Source: Ottelia alismoides
Taxonomy: Eukaryota; Streptophyta; Magnoliopsida; Alismatales; Hydrocharitaceae
Assembly (NCBI GenBank): GCA_037367405.1
Contig: JAZKJV010005774.1
Span: forward strand, 124,001-188,000
DNA length: 64,000 bases
Direction: 5' to 3'
The notes under the pieces were generated by a model, which saw only the letters and a program-made list of their open reading frames with translations, made no database searches and was not told the origin of the DNA. A program made the translations under genes and the position numbers. Below, piece by piece: positions 12,601-23,729 of the stretch; position 1 is the stretch's first letter; the number at the start of each line of letters is the position of its first letter.

Positions 12601-13335
12601 ATTCCAATTTTATATTTTATTTATTTACAAGATAAAATTTGGAATATTTTGGTATTTTTATTTTATTTTTATTATTTATTTACAATGGTTAAATAAATAG
12701 GTTTATTTATATACATATATGGTATATATACTATGGTGATGTTGATTTTTATTTTTGTTTCTTTTTATTTTATTTTTGTTTTTATGATTTTTATTTTATT
12801 TATTTATACCATGAGGTATAGAATATGTACACTTTTTATGGGATTTTAATTTATTTATTTATATGGATAAATAAATAGCTAAAGGGGTCCTATGTGCATG
12901 GTGGATATATACAAGGAAGGGTATTTTATTTTCTTTTTAATTTTTCTTATTTTTATTTTAAGTTACTATTTACAACTACTTACAAGTATTTACAAACTCA
13001 TTTTTATTTTTATAAGAGGAAAATATTTTATTTTATTTACAGGTATATTTACACACATGAGCTTCCTTATCTCTCTCTACTTTGGCTTTTATGCGGTCAG
13101 GCTCATGCTGAGCCCTCCCTTGGGGTTAGGTCGCTCAATATTTATTCTAAATATCTCCCTATTTTTCTTTTGATTCTTTATTCTTTTATTTATGCACAAA
13201 ACATGCTAATTATGTAATTTTATACAATGCATGCATTTTGGTAATTATTTATATTTACAAATATATATACATGTGTTTGGCAAAGGTTTTGTAGCTAAAA
13301 TAAAAGAATAAAGAGTGATGAATGGGTATTCATCA
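9614..13335 (-). repeat. 5' LTR of element A
   Basis: The 3722-base LTR reads TGATGAAT...TCATCA on the minus strand. Its outer end (13316-13335) folds into the same TGATGAAT/ATTCATCA hairpin as element C's LTR. It has an AT-rich outer part (about 12400-13335) and a GC-rich promoter/transcribed block (about 11060-12390). A G-box at 12378-12383 lies near inverted W-boxes (12333-12338 and 12345-12350), and a TATA-like TATAAAA is at 12136-12142. Degenerate TTTGCA...CCC repeats follow (about 10490-11080), then a long A/T-rich tail. Its partner LTR is outside the window, so its age cannot be judged. Confidence 0.88.
12136..12142 (-). promoter_or_regulatory. Putative TATA box in LTR A
   Basis: TATAAAA on the minus strand, in the context CTCGTATAAAATC, lies downstream (in the element's direction) of the G-box and W-box module at 12383-12333. 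The position matches the TATA of element C's LTR. Confidence 0.5.
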
Positions 13336-15243
13336 ACCTCCACCACCCTCGCTGGAGACCTCCGCTCGCTTCACCTTCGCTTATTTCACCACCAATAAGC
13401 GCCCTAGACCCGTCTTTCTGCTTGCGCGATTATTCTTTGCAGGTCTGGAGGCCAAAGGACCCCCCGAGGGGTCGATTTTTGCACAGACACCTAGTACCTG
13501 GAGGTCACCTTCTTCCTCGACCTTGACGGACCTCTGTAGCGCTCCAGATACCATTTCGGAGGTGTCATCAGCTACGCAACCTCGCCAAGAGTCTTTTGCG
13601 CCTCATCGCGACGCGAATCACTGCTAGAGTTGCCTGCGCTGACTCATTGAAGGAGCTCTAGGGGCGAGTTCTCCTCCGATCATCCAGCCGCCCCCGAAGC
13701 CGTTGGACTACTTTCCAGCTCCAGTTATAATCATGGCCGTCTGATCACGCCATGCCACCAGCCGTTCGATGAAGCCTATGATCTAATCTAAACCGTAGAT
13801 CAACGAAGGGGTATCAAGCTTCCAGGTCATGCCACGTGTCCAAGTGAAGGAAGGAGCGTTGTCCAATACAACCTATTATGGGGTAAATTGCACTTTTAGC
13901 CCCACTATTTTTGTATTAATTTATTAGTGCTATAAATAAAAATATTATGTGTAAATAAATTAGGGCATTTTACACCTAGGACCTCATTTTTTTATATTTG
14001 CACTTTGGTCCCTGCCAACGTCACGTGCAGTCCTCACGCGATGCTGGAAATGTTGTATAGAACCCCCTGGCATTTTTGTATATTGTAAAATAGTTCCCGA
14101 ACTTTAAATAAATATTTTATTCTGTTGGGAAAATTGCAATGTACCCCCTATACTTTTATTTATTTGTGGTTATGCCCCTCTAGGCCATTTATTTTTGCGA
14201 CTTTTATCTAATTATTAAAAATAGGTACATAGCTCCTAAAAATCTACAAAAATAGGGTTAGGTGCTCCATGCATTATACTTACACTCACATGTCCACTTT
14301 GCATTTTTTGCATTTATCTATTTATTAAAAATTAAAAGGAGCCTAATTAATCCATGTCTAAATTGTAAAATATAAAAAATATAAAACTTTTTGAAAAATT
14401 TCAAAAGATTTATATATGCTATAATTTGATATTTATTGAGTCCATAAAATAAAAACCCCTAAAAATAAGAAAAAGAAAATGAAAAAAACCAGAAAGATCC
14501 AAAATCCAACAAAATAATATAAAAATTCTACAAAAATCGCAAAAATATGTTTTCCTATTTTATAATTATCTATATATTATTATTTATGTATTAAAATTAA
14601 TTTGGGTAATTTTGGAACCTATTTTTTATTTTTAAAACCTAAATCAACTTCGGAATATTTATTAACCCCATATTTGGGATATTTTTTACTTTAAAAATAC
14701 ATAAAAATTAGCAAAAATCTCTTAAAAAATACAAAAACATTAGAAAAATATTTAAAAAACCCAAAATAATTTATTTTCTGAATTTTGTTTATAATTAGTG
14801 GTATTTATAAATATATTCCTATGTATTGTGTAAATAAAGCCTTATATAGTCTATAATGTTTTTATGAAAAAAGAAAATATAAAAATATAAAAGAAAATAT
14901 AAAATCAGAAAATTAAAAATCAAAATATAAAATTACAAAAATAAATAAATAAATTAAAAATCCAAAAAAATAATAACATGGACAAGAAAAGAATTGAATA
15001 ATTTTGTGCATTTATTTTGCCCCCAACCATTTGCTTCCAGTGTTCGACCTCTACTTGTGCTTACACCTATACACATTTGCATGTAGAGTTATAATAAATT
15101 TTATCTCCACATTTTTGATATTTAATTGTTTTATTCATGATGTGGGTTAATTGTTGATTGATTGGTATTTTTCGTCGGTCACCTCAGCGACCGCGTTCCC
15201 GCCTTGTGTGGAATGCACAACCGATAGAAAATCCCCGTTATCA
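13336..15243 (+). repeat. 3' half of an older LTR (element F) split by element A
   Basis: The sequence continues mid-LTR: CACCTTCGCTTATTTCACC...AATAAGC and the TTTGCAGGTCTGGAGG block match the middle of element B's LTR (about 32550-32645). It then passes through TTTGCA/CCCC repeats (about 13890-14260), an A/T-rich tail and the terminal GTGGGTTAATTGTTGATTG...CCTTGTGTGGAATG block, ending GTTATCA at 15243. No PBS follows, so it is a 3' or solo LTR. The 5' half should lie left of element A, outside the window. Confidence 0.75.
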
Positions 15244-15272
15244 CTAACACATAAAGATGGAATGATAAAATC

Positions 15273-15560
15273 GCAAGGAAAGTTGGTGTAGCTCCGAACG
15301 AGGATAAGATGTGAGAAAACCTCTTAAGGTGGTTTAGCCATTTACAAAAGAGGTGAGATGATGCACCAATTAGGAGATGTGAGTTTTGGGATGTTGAGTC
15401 ATCTAAGAGAGGGCGACGAAGGCCCAAGAAGTGTTGGAATGAGACTATACAAAGGGATCTTCATTTTTTGGATCCAAGCCTGAGAATAATCCAAGATAGA
15501 TCTAAATAGAGGTAAAGAATCCATGTAGCTGACCCTATTTAATGTGGGAAAAGGCTTTGT
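15273..15560 (+). pseudogene. RTE-type LINE remnant, C-terminal end of the reverse transcriptase ORF
   Basis: In one plus-strand frame the translation reads ARKVGVAPNEDKM-stop-ENLLRWFSHLQKR, then DDAPIRRCEFWD, and later KRGRRRPKKCWNETIQRDL. This is the familiar C-terminal tail of plant non-LTR retrotransposon ORF2 (VAPI-DKMRE...LRWFGH...APVRR...RGRPKK-W). It ends in GGGAAAAGGCTTTGTTGTTGTT, like the 3' ends of RTE elements. At least five in-frame stops show it is dead. It directly follows the LTR that ends at 15243. Confidence 0.75.
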
Positions 15561-15774
15561 TGTTGTTCAAAAACACATATGGGGAAAATATGTAAATTTT
15601 CACCTAATTAAATTTAATGAATCAATCCAAGCTCAGAAAAATGCTAATAAGAACTGGCTCAGTTATTGATAGAGTGAATAGATCTGCCAACAATAAAGAA
15701 AATTAACTATTTGACAATATGCAATTTTCATAGTTTAAAAATAATGAAAATAATGAAAAAAATATGTAAATTGT

Positions 15775-18700
15775 TGCATTCATGCACATAGGTGTAAATA
15801 GTGTACAAAATGTGGTCTTTAAAAAGCCAAAATTATAGAATAAATAAAGAAAAGAAAAGGAATAAAATATTGTAAATATTTTATGACCCGAAACCCTGAG
15901 ACCTAGGCATCTCGATGACTAGGTCGACAAGGAATAAAGTAGGGGGAGATAAGGGTCAAATACAATGTGTTCCTATTCATTCTTCAATTCTTTTTGGGAC
16001 CTATTTTTGGTTCCACTTTTTATTCATCAAATAAAGAAACTTTGTACATGAAAGTTGTAGATAATTTTATAAAGAAAAATACAAAATTGATTTCACTGAA
16101 AAATAATGTACAGATAAAAAGTTATGGTCTGAATAAATATCCAGAATCCCAACTTCCCAGACCCGTATCTCACAAATGAAAACCCCAAATGCAGCATACT
16201 CACCTTTAATTGTATATATAAGAAAATAAGCTATTTAATGGCGGTGGTTTCACATTTGGCGGAGCTACAGTTTGAAAGTTGAGTTTTGGACCCACATTGT
16301 TTACTTGCACAGAATAAAATATTCAATTTGTTATTTATTTATTATTTTTATAATTTATATTTTTATAATTTTGTAAATATTACTTATAATAATTATGTAT
16401 ATTAAAATCAGAATAAAAATGCAAAGAAAACTCTAAATAAAAATTATTTGTAAATGAAATACACAGGTACTATACATATGTACAAACATGTACTATATCT
16501 ACTTATATTTTATTTAATAAACAAAACATCCCAGAAAAATAAAATAAAATTATATTTGTGTACATAAAAGTCTTTTATAATTTTAGAAAATAATAAATAA
16601 AAATAATAACATTAAAATACATAAAATAAAAAGAAAAGGACAAAATATGTAGATATCATACCTATATAGGTTAAAATAAGTAACTCCTAAAATAAACCTC
16701 ATAAAATTAATTAAAATTCATAATAAAATACTTCATAAATTAATAAACATTTTTTATTTTTTAACCAAAATAAAATTCGTCCATTCACTATTTTATTTTG
16801 ATTTTTGAAATAATTTTCAGGGGATTTTTCCTGGTTGGTCCACGTGGACCAACCAGGTTGGTCTGACAGTTGACCTCGGTCAACTGTCTGACCTCCTCCC
16901 CTTGACCTGTCAGAAGAAGTTTTGTCTCATCTTCTCGCCATTTTCTAGGCTTGACCTTGCACCAATCCATGACGATGCCTTCTGCGTTTTTGCTCCTCGA
17001 TCAATGGTGATTCACGCCCTAGTGAAATCTGGGGCTGAAGACCACTGATCGAGGCGTTTCGAGCCTCGTCTTCCTCGCCGCCCGTCAACCCTACAAATGA
17101 GCATCCCCGACTTCGATTCAAACCGAATCCTTCTTCCGCCATTTTCAATCGAAAACCCCTACCTCCTCGTGCTCCTAGTGACAGTGGGAGTCGAATCGAC
17201 CTGGGGTTCGAGTTGTTTGGTGTAGAATCGAAGTGATTCAACCCCTCGCCGGAGCTCCACCGTGCCTCGCAGCCCGTCGTCTCTGGTGAGCCTCTTCCCC
17301 TCTTCTCTCCATTTTCTTGTAGCCTTAGCTTAGGTTAGGTTAGATCAGTAGCAGTTTTGTTTTTCGTTTCCCCAATCGCCGTGAATCGTTGATCAAAGCC
17401 ACGGCGGAGCTGAGCTCCGCCCATCATTTCCGATCACTCAACGCCTCGACCCGACCACAGACCACCTCCATTCTCTTCCCCTCCGCTCAGTCATCACGCA
17501 ACACCCGTCATTTCACCTCGATCTCGCCCAGATCGAGTCCCTCGATCTCCCTTCTCCGCCGCTCGCCGGAGCTACTCGCCCGAACCACCCTTCGCCCCCA
17601 TTGAACCTCCTGAGACCACCTTTTTGTTTGGCTAGGTTTTGTGCATCTAACCTTGCAGGTCCGAGCCCAAGAGAAGGCTCCATCGACCTTCATCGATTCC
17701 AGGAACAGCCGCACAGGTCTCCTCCGTCGTCCGAGCATCTCGCGCCGTCGCAGCCTCGCCTGAGACCACCAGCTGACGCGGAAGGGCCCCGAGATCGTTT
17801 TTCCCCTGATCCTAGGGCCGGAGCGGCCGTGTGTAGGCCGCTATCGCCGATCAAAGCTCACCGGGGAGGTGTTCTTCGTGAACCTCCCCCTGCCGTTGGA
17901 TCAAGAGCCGCCTCCAGACGCCACAGCAGCCGTCGGATCTTCCCGTGCTCCCCGCCGTTGGATCAGCAGCCCAAGATCTCATCTCAGCCATCCAGGACGA
18001 AGGGGTACCAGCCGTCCGATGCTCGCCACGTGGCCAAGTGAATCTCCATCGGCCGCACGATCGATCCCAGTGGGTATTTTGCATCTTCGACCCACACGTT
18101 TTTGTATTTATGCTTTAGTCCTAGAACTTTTATTTCAAGTTTAAAAACTTTTGTAATAATTGCACTAAGGCCTCACACTTTCACTATTTGCACTTAGTCC
18201 GTGCCACGTCACCTCACGTGACTGGGGCGCGTGCTTTTTGGGCATTTTGCACTTTTTATCCTGAACCTTTAAGTATTTGCAGTTATACCCCTGTGCGTGG
18301 TTATTTAAATATATTTATGGGTTAATTGCATGTATGCCCTACCGGCTTTTGATATTTACAAATATGCCCCTGTGAATGATATATCACGTGTTCTGTGCGT
18401 GTCTTTTTGGCGAAAATTGCACCTAAGCCCCTGGATGTTTAGTGATTTGCATTTATACCCCTGCTAGGTTTAGGAATTTTTGTATGCTTAATCTATTTAT
18501 TTCACGCCTCATTTAACTGCCAAAAATTCTCAAAAAATAGGTTTAAGCCCCTGTTTGCTTCTACTTTCATGCCACATTTTTAGTTTTTAATTTTCTTGCA
18601 TTTTTATATTTATTAAAAATCAAAAACAGGTTGTTTCAGCACTGTTTAGATTAGAAAACACCAAAAAAATATTAAAAGGTCTTAAAAAATTCCAAAAATA

Positions 18701-19505
18701 TTCTCTGTTGTGTGTTTTGACCTACTTTATTTTCAATCCAAAAACCACTAAAATTTCAAAAGAAAAACCTTAAAAATTCAAAAATACATAAAAACTTCAA
18801 AAATATATATAAAATCAAAGAAAACTCAGAAAAATATAAACTCAACTCCCATTTGTTTCATATTTTATTGACTTTATTTGAAAATTAGTTTGGAAAATTT
18901 TTGTGACTGTTTGTTATTTTTAATTTTTATTTTACTCACAGCCAGTACCTATTTCACTGTTTTCTTTCATTTCAGCTTTTAAAAATACCAAAAACACTTT
19001 GAAAAATACCCAAAAATCACAAAAACAGTAAAAAATCCTAAAAATATCAAAAACATTTTATTTCTGAATTTTTGGTTATTTTTGCATATTTTTATTAATA
19101 TTTTATCACCCCTTATATTACATTGTCTATATTTTCCAATATTGATAAAGAAACAAAAAATATAAAATGTAAAATTATAAAAATTAGAAAATTAAAAACC
19201 AAAATACAAAATTAAAAATAAAAAAAATTAAAAATTAAAAACCCACAAAAAAATTAGTTTGGCTAAGTGGTTCATTAGACCTAGGTTTGGATTTTTGTCT
19301 ATACTCTACACCCTTGTTTCCTGTGTTCGACCCCTACTTGCTTGCCACTGTACTTTGTTAGTAGGGTATAATAAATTTTAATCCTTGCTATTGATTGCTT
19401 TATTGATTGTGTGGGTTAATTGTTGATTAATTCGGGTTTCGTGAGCGGTCGCTCAGCGACACTGTAGTCCCGCCTTGTGTGGACTATTTTGACCCTCGCA
19501 AAATC
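15775..19505 (+). repeat. Athila-type LTR fragment (B-like), no PBS
   Basis: From about 15775 the sequence follows element B's LTR: the CCCGAAACCCTGAGACCTAG block at 15890, the 26-base G-box palindrome at 16831-16856, the W-box inverted repeat at 16865-16888, a GC-rich block (16850-18060), TTTGCA/CCCCTG repeats (18080-18520), an A/T-rich tail and the terminal GTGGGTTAATTGTTGATTAATTCGGG block near 19410. The expected TGATGAAT start is missing and no PBS follows, so both ends are approximate. It is a truncated or solo LTR. Bases 15561-15774 just before it are AT-rich and unassigned. Confidence 0.7.
16831..16888 (+). promoter_or_regulatory. LTR regulatory module: G-box palindrome plus inverted W-boxes
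   Basis: A perfect 26-base palindrome (arms CTGGTTGGTC around CACGTG) at 16831-16856 is followed by the inverted repeat GACAGTTGACC/GGTCAACTGTC at 16865-16888. CACGTG is the core G-box bound by bZIP and bHLH factors, and TTGACC is the W-box bound by WRKY factors. Function here is inferred. Confidence 0.6.
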
Positions 19506-19956
19506 TGAGTTTTCAATATGCATTTTATCTGAGAGGCGAGCACCACGGTGCTAAATCTAGAAATATCAGAGGGGTCTTTTACAATTCTTCAAGTATATCC
19601 ATGTAGCATGCATACATGAGATTCTTTGTTATTTGCAGGACTTCTAAGGGTGGACTTGCAGTTTCACCAGCACATGATGGCACACATTACCTGCTGCTTT
19701 AGTTAATGTTAGATTAGTTATGTACAACATTAAACTATTTTTTATTAGATTTTTAATAAATAAGAAACAAAAAAATGGAATAACATAGAGTTAAATATAC
19801 AACATAGAGACAAGTTATTAAGAAAATAATTATTAATGTTAATTATTTACACATAGCTATTTATTAATTAAGGTTAAGTTATTGTTAATTAGATGAAAGA
19901 GCTCAAGCTAAAGAGGCAATAATCTAGAAATAACCTGACAAATTAAGGATTTATCA
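19506..19956. other. Unresolved AT-rich segment, possibly the LTR edge of element E
   Basis: No gene is seen. The right edge (minus-strand TGATAAATCC starting at 19956) directly follows E's polypurine tract and is a plausible start of E's 3' LTR. I could not align the remainder with another LTR by eye. The fragment at 15775-19505 may have inserted into it. Confidence 0.4.
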
Positions 19957-22708
19957 CCCTCTATACTTAGGCTTTGCTTGTCCTCGAGCAAATAAAATGA
20001 ACTAGTGAGTTAATGAATTCTTTGACATGTGCATGTGTAGATACAAGGCTTAATCTATTCAAACACTCGGTTGTTGGGATCCTAAAACTTTAAGCTAAAC
20101 CATGTCTTAATCAAAAGGAATTCAACTTCTCTAATCATCAAACTTTTTGATAATACATATATATAAGGTGTATGACTTTATGTGTTGATTGTAATCACAA
20201 GAGACGAGTCAAGATGTCACTCAAAGTTCCAGGCCAAGAGATTCTTCTAAGGACATAGTCCTCAACACTAGGGATTAAATCTATTCTTGCTTCAATTCAA
20301 CATCACATTAGTTTGTCGACTTAAAGAATGTAAATGGAAGGCTAGATGATGAGTGGATTAAGGTTTCTATCATTTATTCTCTCCCTCTCATTGGAACAAG
20401 GATTCTCTCAAGTGCCTTATGAACTCAACAATATATTTTTGTTGTTAATCAATGTATCCATCAAAAGAGGTTGAGTTGTCTTTAATTGTTTTCCTAGGAA
20501 TGCATCGTGGTTTGTTTCTTTTGAATATCTAACATACCTTCGATACCCATACTTGTATCATCATACGATGTAGAGTCTTTTTTGAGGTACTTGACTGAAT
20601 CATAAAATCCTAAGATTTCGGTCCAAGTGGACACTTAAAAGACTGGGAGCGCTTGCCTATGGCGTGAGCTCTTTCATTTGACTTTGTAATGCATGAGCTT
20701 TTGTCTTTATTCCTCCTTTTTTCTTTTTGTCTAGCTCCATTACTTTTGACAAGAATTGGCACACACTAATTAACGATTCATTTTCATTTTATCACACCCT
20801 GGCACTCAGGTCAATATCAAGAGATTAGTATAACAACTATGTTCTCATACATGCTAAGATTGGTGACATTCAAGTTTCATGAAGTCTTCATTAATTTTGT
20901 CCCATTCTTGAGCATCATAAGATCGAGTTCAAACTCAAATCTCAAATCCCAGTCCTCAAGTGAAACCTCATCTCATCTCATCATGAATGTAGTCGTGCAT
21001 AACAGTGGTGGCCATATTCTTTAAAGATAAGATTAAGCATGCAATATAGCACACATATCTTTCTAACTAGGGAGTTATGAATTATTAAGTTCAAAACCCT
21101 AATGATTAATATATTTTAACTCTGAATTTCTGGACCTCATAAACCAAGTGTTATGAATCTTAACAAGCCTTGTTGTGAAAAGTGAAAGTATCAGGGAAGC
21201 ACCAATTGATTAGTTAGTAAGTTACTTAGTTAGACATTTATGAAGAATTTTATTAACAAAAACTATAGAACTTGTACCCTTCAAAGATAAAAAACACAAA
21301 ATAGTTATAAGACATCATAAAAGAATTGGAACACATTACAAGAACATCACAGGGGTACCATGCAACACTACCAGACCTTAGCCTCTTAGCCTCAAGCATC
21401 AGACTTGAATCCACTGGGTTTAAAAATCACAGGCACACTCCTCACAGAGTAAATTTTAGAATAAGAATAGAAAAGATCTTCATTGACTTGAAAAATGAAG
21501 CATCTCGAATAATGTTATTCTTCCTCAAAAGTAATATCCATATCAAAATAGGAAGAGTTAATGTTTTCTACAATGAAAGGAAGATGTATCAAACCTTATT
21601 TTCTGCAATAGTTCAATGGGTTTGTCTTAAAAGCAAAAATTGGACATATGAGGTTGCTTACAAGAGGCATGATCTTCAGGCTTTGGAATATCCTCAAGGA
21701 AAGGTGCAGGCTCCTCCATTTCCAGTCCTTCTAGTAACATATTATCTTCTTTAATAGACATCACTCTTTTTAAAGAACTCTGTATCAACATGATCTTCCA
21801 AAATATAGAGTTCATATCTAAACTGTCTTCCATGTTTTACTCTGCAAGGGATTAATTCTAGGAAACCTTTATAGCCTAAGGACTCCAATAGTTCAAAAAA
21901 TAACTGTTACACCAAAGGCACCCCTTCAGAAAATTGAAACTCTATTGAGAAACTAAAGGAAGGTATATATATTTTTTATTTTTTAAATAATATATATATA
22001 TATAGAAATAATGTGTTATAGAGTCAAAACAATGTATACCCTTTTCAAGATAATTTGTAAAATATTTTTACAAACCACGTAACAAATATAATTTTCCAAA
22101 TATTGTACAAACTATTTTTACAAAGATTTTCAAATCCACATACCCATAACCCATAATAAATATACAAAACAAGTAAAAGTATGAGCTATGAATAAAAGTA
22201 TAAATATACACACACACCCATATACTTGGCATATGTTATGTCCTCATGGCACAAAGTGAAATGAACGACATAGCTCGTACAAAGCATATAGAGGAGAAAC
22301 AAGACGGGGACATGAAAACCGGTCAGATCTCCCCTATACATAGGCTTAAAGTAGCCTAAGTGTTGGGATGAAGGACATAGAAATGGGTACCGAAGAATAG
22401 AAATAAAAAGAGATCAACTAAGAAGAATATGGATTTTGTATCCCCTATACTTAGGTTGAAAATAGCCTAAGTATAAAGACGTGAAAGAAGAATAGAAGGA
22501 CCGCTGACATGATGAAAGATGACATAGAAGAATATAGGTAACTAGGGTTGAGTTCCCCATGTACTTAGGCTTTATAAACCTAAGTTAGGAATACAAAACT
22601 AAAAAGGAACTAAACCAAACCCTAAAAGAATAGATCATTTGTCAGTAAAAGAATAGATGAATCTGCAAGATACTGAATATGTCAGATGTGAATATTTAAA
22701 CTGCAACC
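19957..22708 (-). other. Element E 3' non-coding region with polypurine tract
   Basis: On the minus strand this follows E's integrase and ends in GCTCGAGGACAAGCAAAGCC, then TAAGTATAGAGGG (about 19957-19972), directly before a TGATAAAT LTR-like start. This resembles the GGGACTAGCAAAG...AAGTATAGGGGG ends of elements B and C. Three hairpins of the CTATACTTAGG/CCTAAGTATAG type lie at 22334-22365, 22445-22475 and 22561-22588. Open frames here (for example plus 21326-21754) match no family I recognise and have no supporting context, so I do not call them genes. Confidence 0.6.
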
Positions 22709-23670
22709 TCATGATGTATCTGAACTATCTGCAAGGGACTCAATCAACATGAAGTCGATTACCTCAACTGGAACCAACCGTTCTTTAGATTCTACAAAGT
22801 GCATCAATAGTTGGTTGTTGACTACAAAAGAACATGCACCATCTATGAGATCAGCAATATCTACACTTCCATTAGTGTGTATCTCTTTCACTATATAGAA
22901 ACCCATCCATATTGACTTTAATTTCCCATGAAAAATCTTTAACTTTAATTTAAACAACCATACCTTTTGTCCTGAGATAAAGTTTTTACATCTAATATGC
23001 AGATCATGCCACTTCTTAACTTTGTCCTTATAGATCAAGTTGTTGTCATACACTATGTTTCTGATTTCCATTAGCTCATTGATGTTCAAGTCTCGACAAT
23101 GTTTCACTATGTGACAACTCCAATTAATTTTCTTTTTTTCCCACTCAAACTTGTGGATCGATTCAACGAAAAAATAGCATGGCTTTCCATAAATCATCCT
23201 AAAAGGTGAAGTACTAAGTGGAGTCTTGTACGCTATCCTATAGACCCATAGAACTTAGTCCAATAGCTAGGACCAATTCTTCCTATCAGGATGGACCACC
23301 TTCTGTAGAATACTCTTCACCTTCCTATTTTAATACTATATCATGTCGTTTGACTGTGAGTGGTAAGGACTAGTAACCTCTGTGCTCAAACTCATAGTCC
23401 TTAGCCAAAGATTTCATCTCTATTAACAAATTGGCTACCTCCATCAGAAATTAAAACTTGAGGAATCTCAAACCTTGAAATAATGTGATCATTAATAAAC
23501 GTACATATATACTACTATATGCGGTACGGGTTAGGATAGACTCCACCACCTTGAAAGATAATAAACCATTAACAAGATATACTCAAATCCATTACTATTG
23601 GGAAAGGGACCCATGAAATCTATGCCCCATCTGTTAAAGAAATCACATAAAATCACCGGTTGCATGGGCA

Positions 23671-23674
<4 letters not shown>

Positions 23675-23726
<52 letters not shown>
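23675..23726. repeat. (AT)26 microsatellite in E's integrase
   Basis: Twenty-six AT dinucleotides lie where elements C and A encode the segment between the CxxC of the integrase zinc finger and the MPMQP motif. It arose inside dead coding sequence. Confidence 0.95.

Positions 23727-23729
<3 letters not shown>

Larger units (their letters stand above)
1..13335 (-). mobile_element. Element A: Athila-type Ty3/gypsy retrotransposon, 5' part
   Basis: On the minus strand the order is 5' LTR (13335 down to 9614), primer-binding site, leader, gag, protease, RT, RNase H and the first codons of the integrase region at base 1. The rest of integrase, the 3' non-coding region and the 3' LTR lie outside the window. 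Its proteins align codon for codon with those of element C at 42137-48989, so A and C belong to the same subfamily. A Copia-like solo LTR (2651-5251) interrupts the protease region, and several frameshifts and stop codons disable gag-pol. The element inserted in the middle of an older LTR that resumes at 13336, so a copy of ACCTC is expected at the unseen left end. Confidence 0.9.

Noticed and set aside
12892..13217. Hydrophobic Phe/Tyr/Leu-rich frames in LTR A, like membrane proteins
   Set aside because: They arise from T-rich LTR sequence, are antisense to the element and are not conserved.
21326..21754. 142-codon plus-strand frame in E's 3' non-coding region
   Set aside because: It has no known motif, lies antisense to E, has AT-rich composition and no partner in other copies. 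It is kept only as unexplained.
23675..23726. YIYIYI peptide as a repeat protein domain
   Set aside because: It is a translated AT microsatellite inside a dead integrase.
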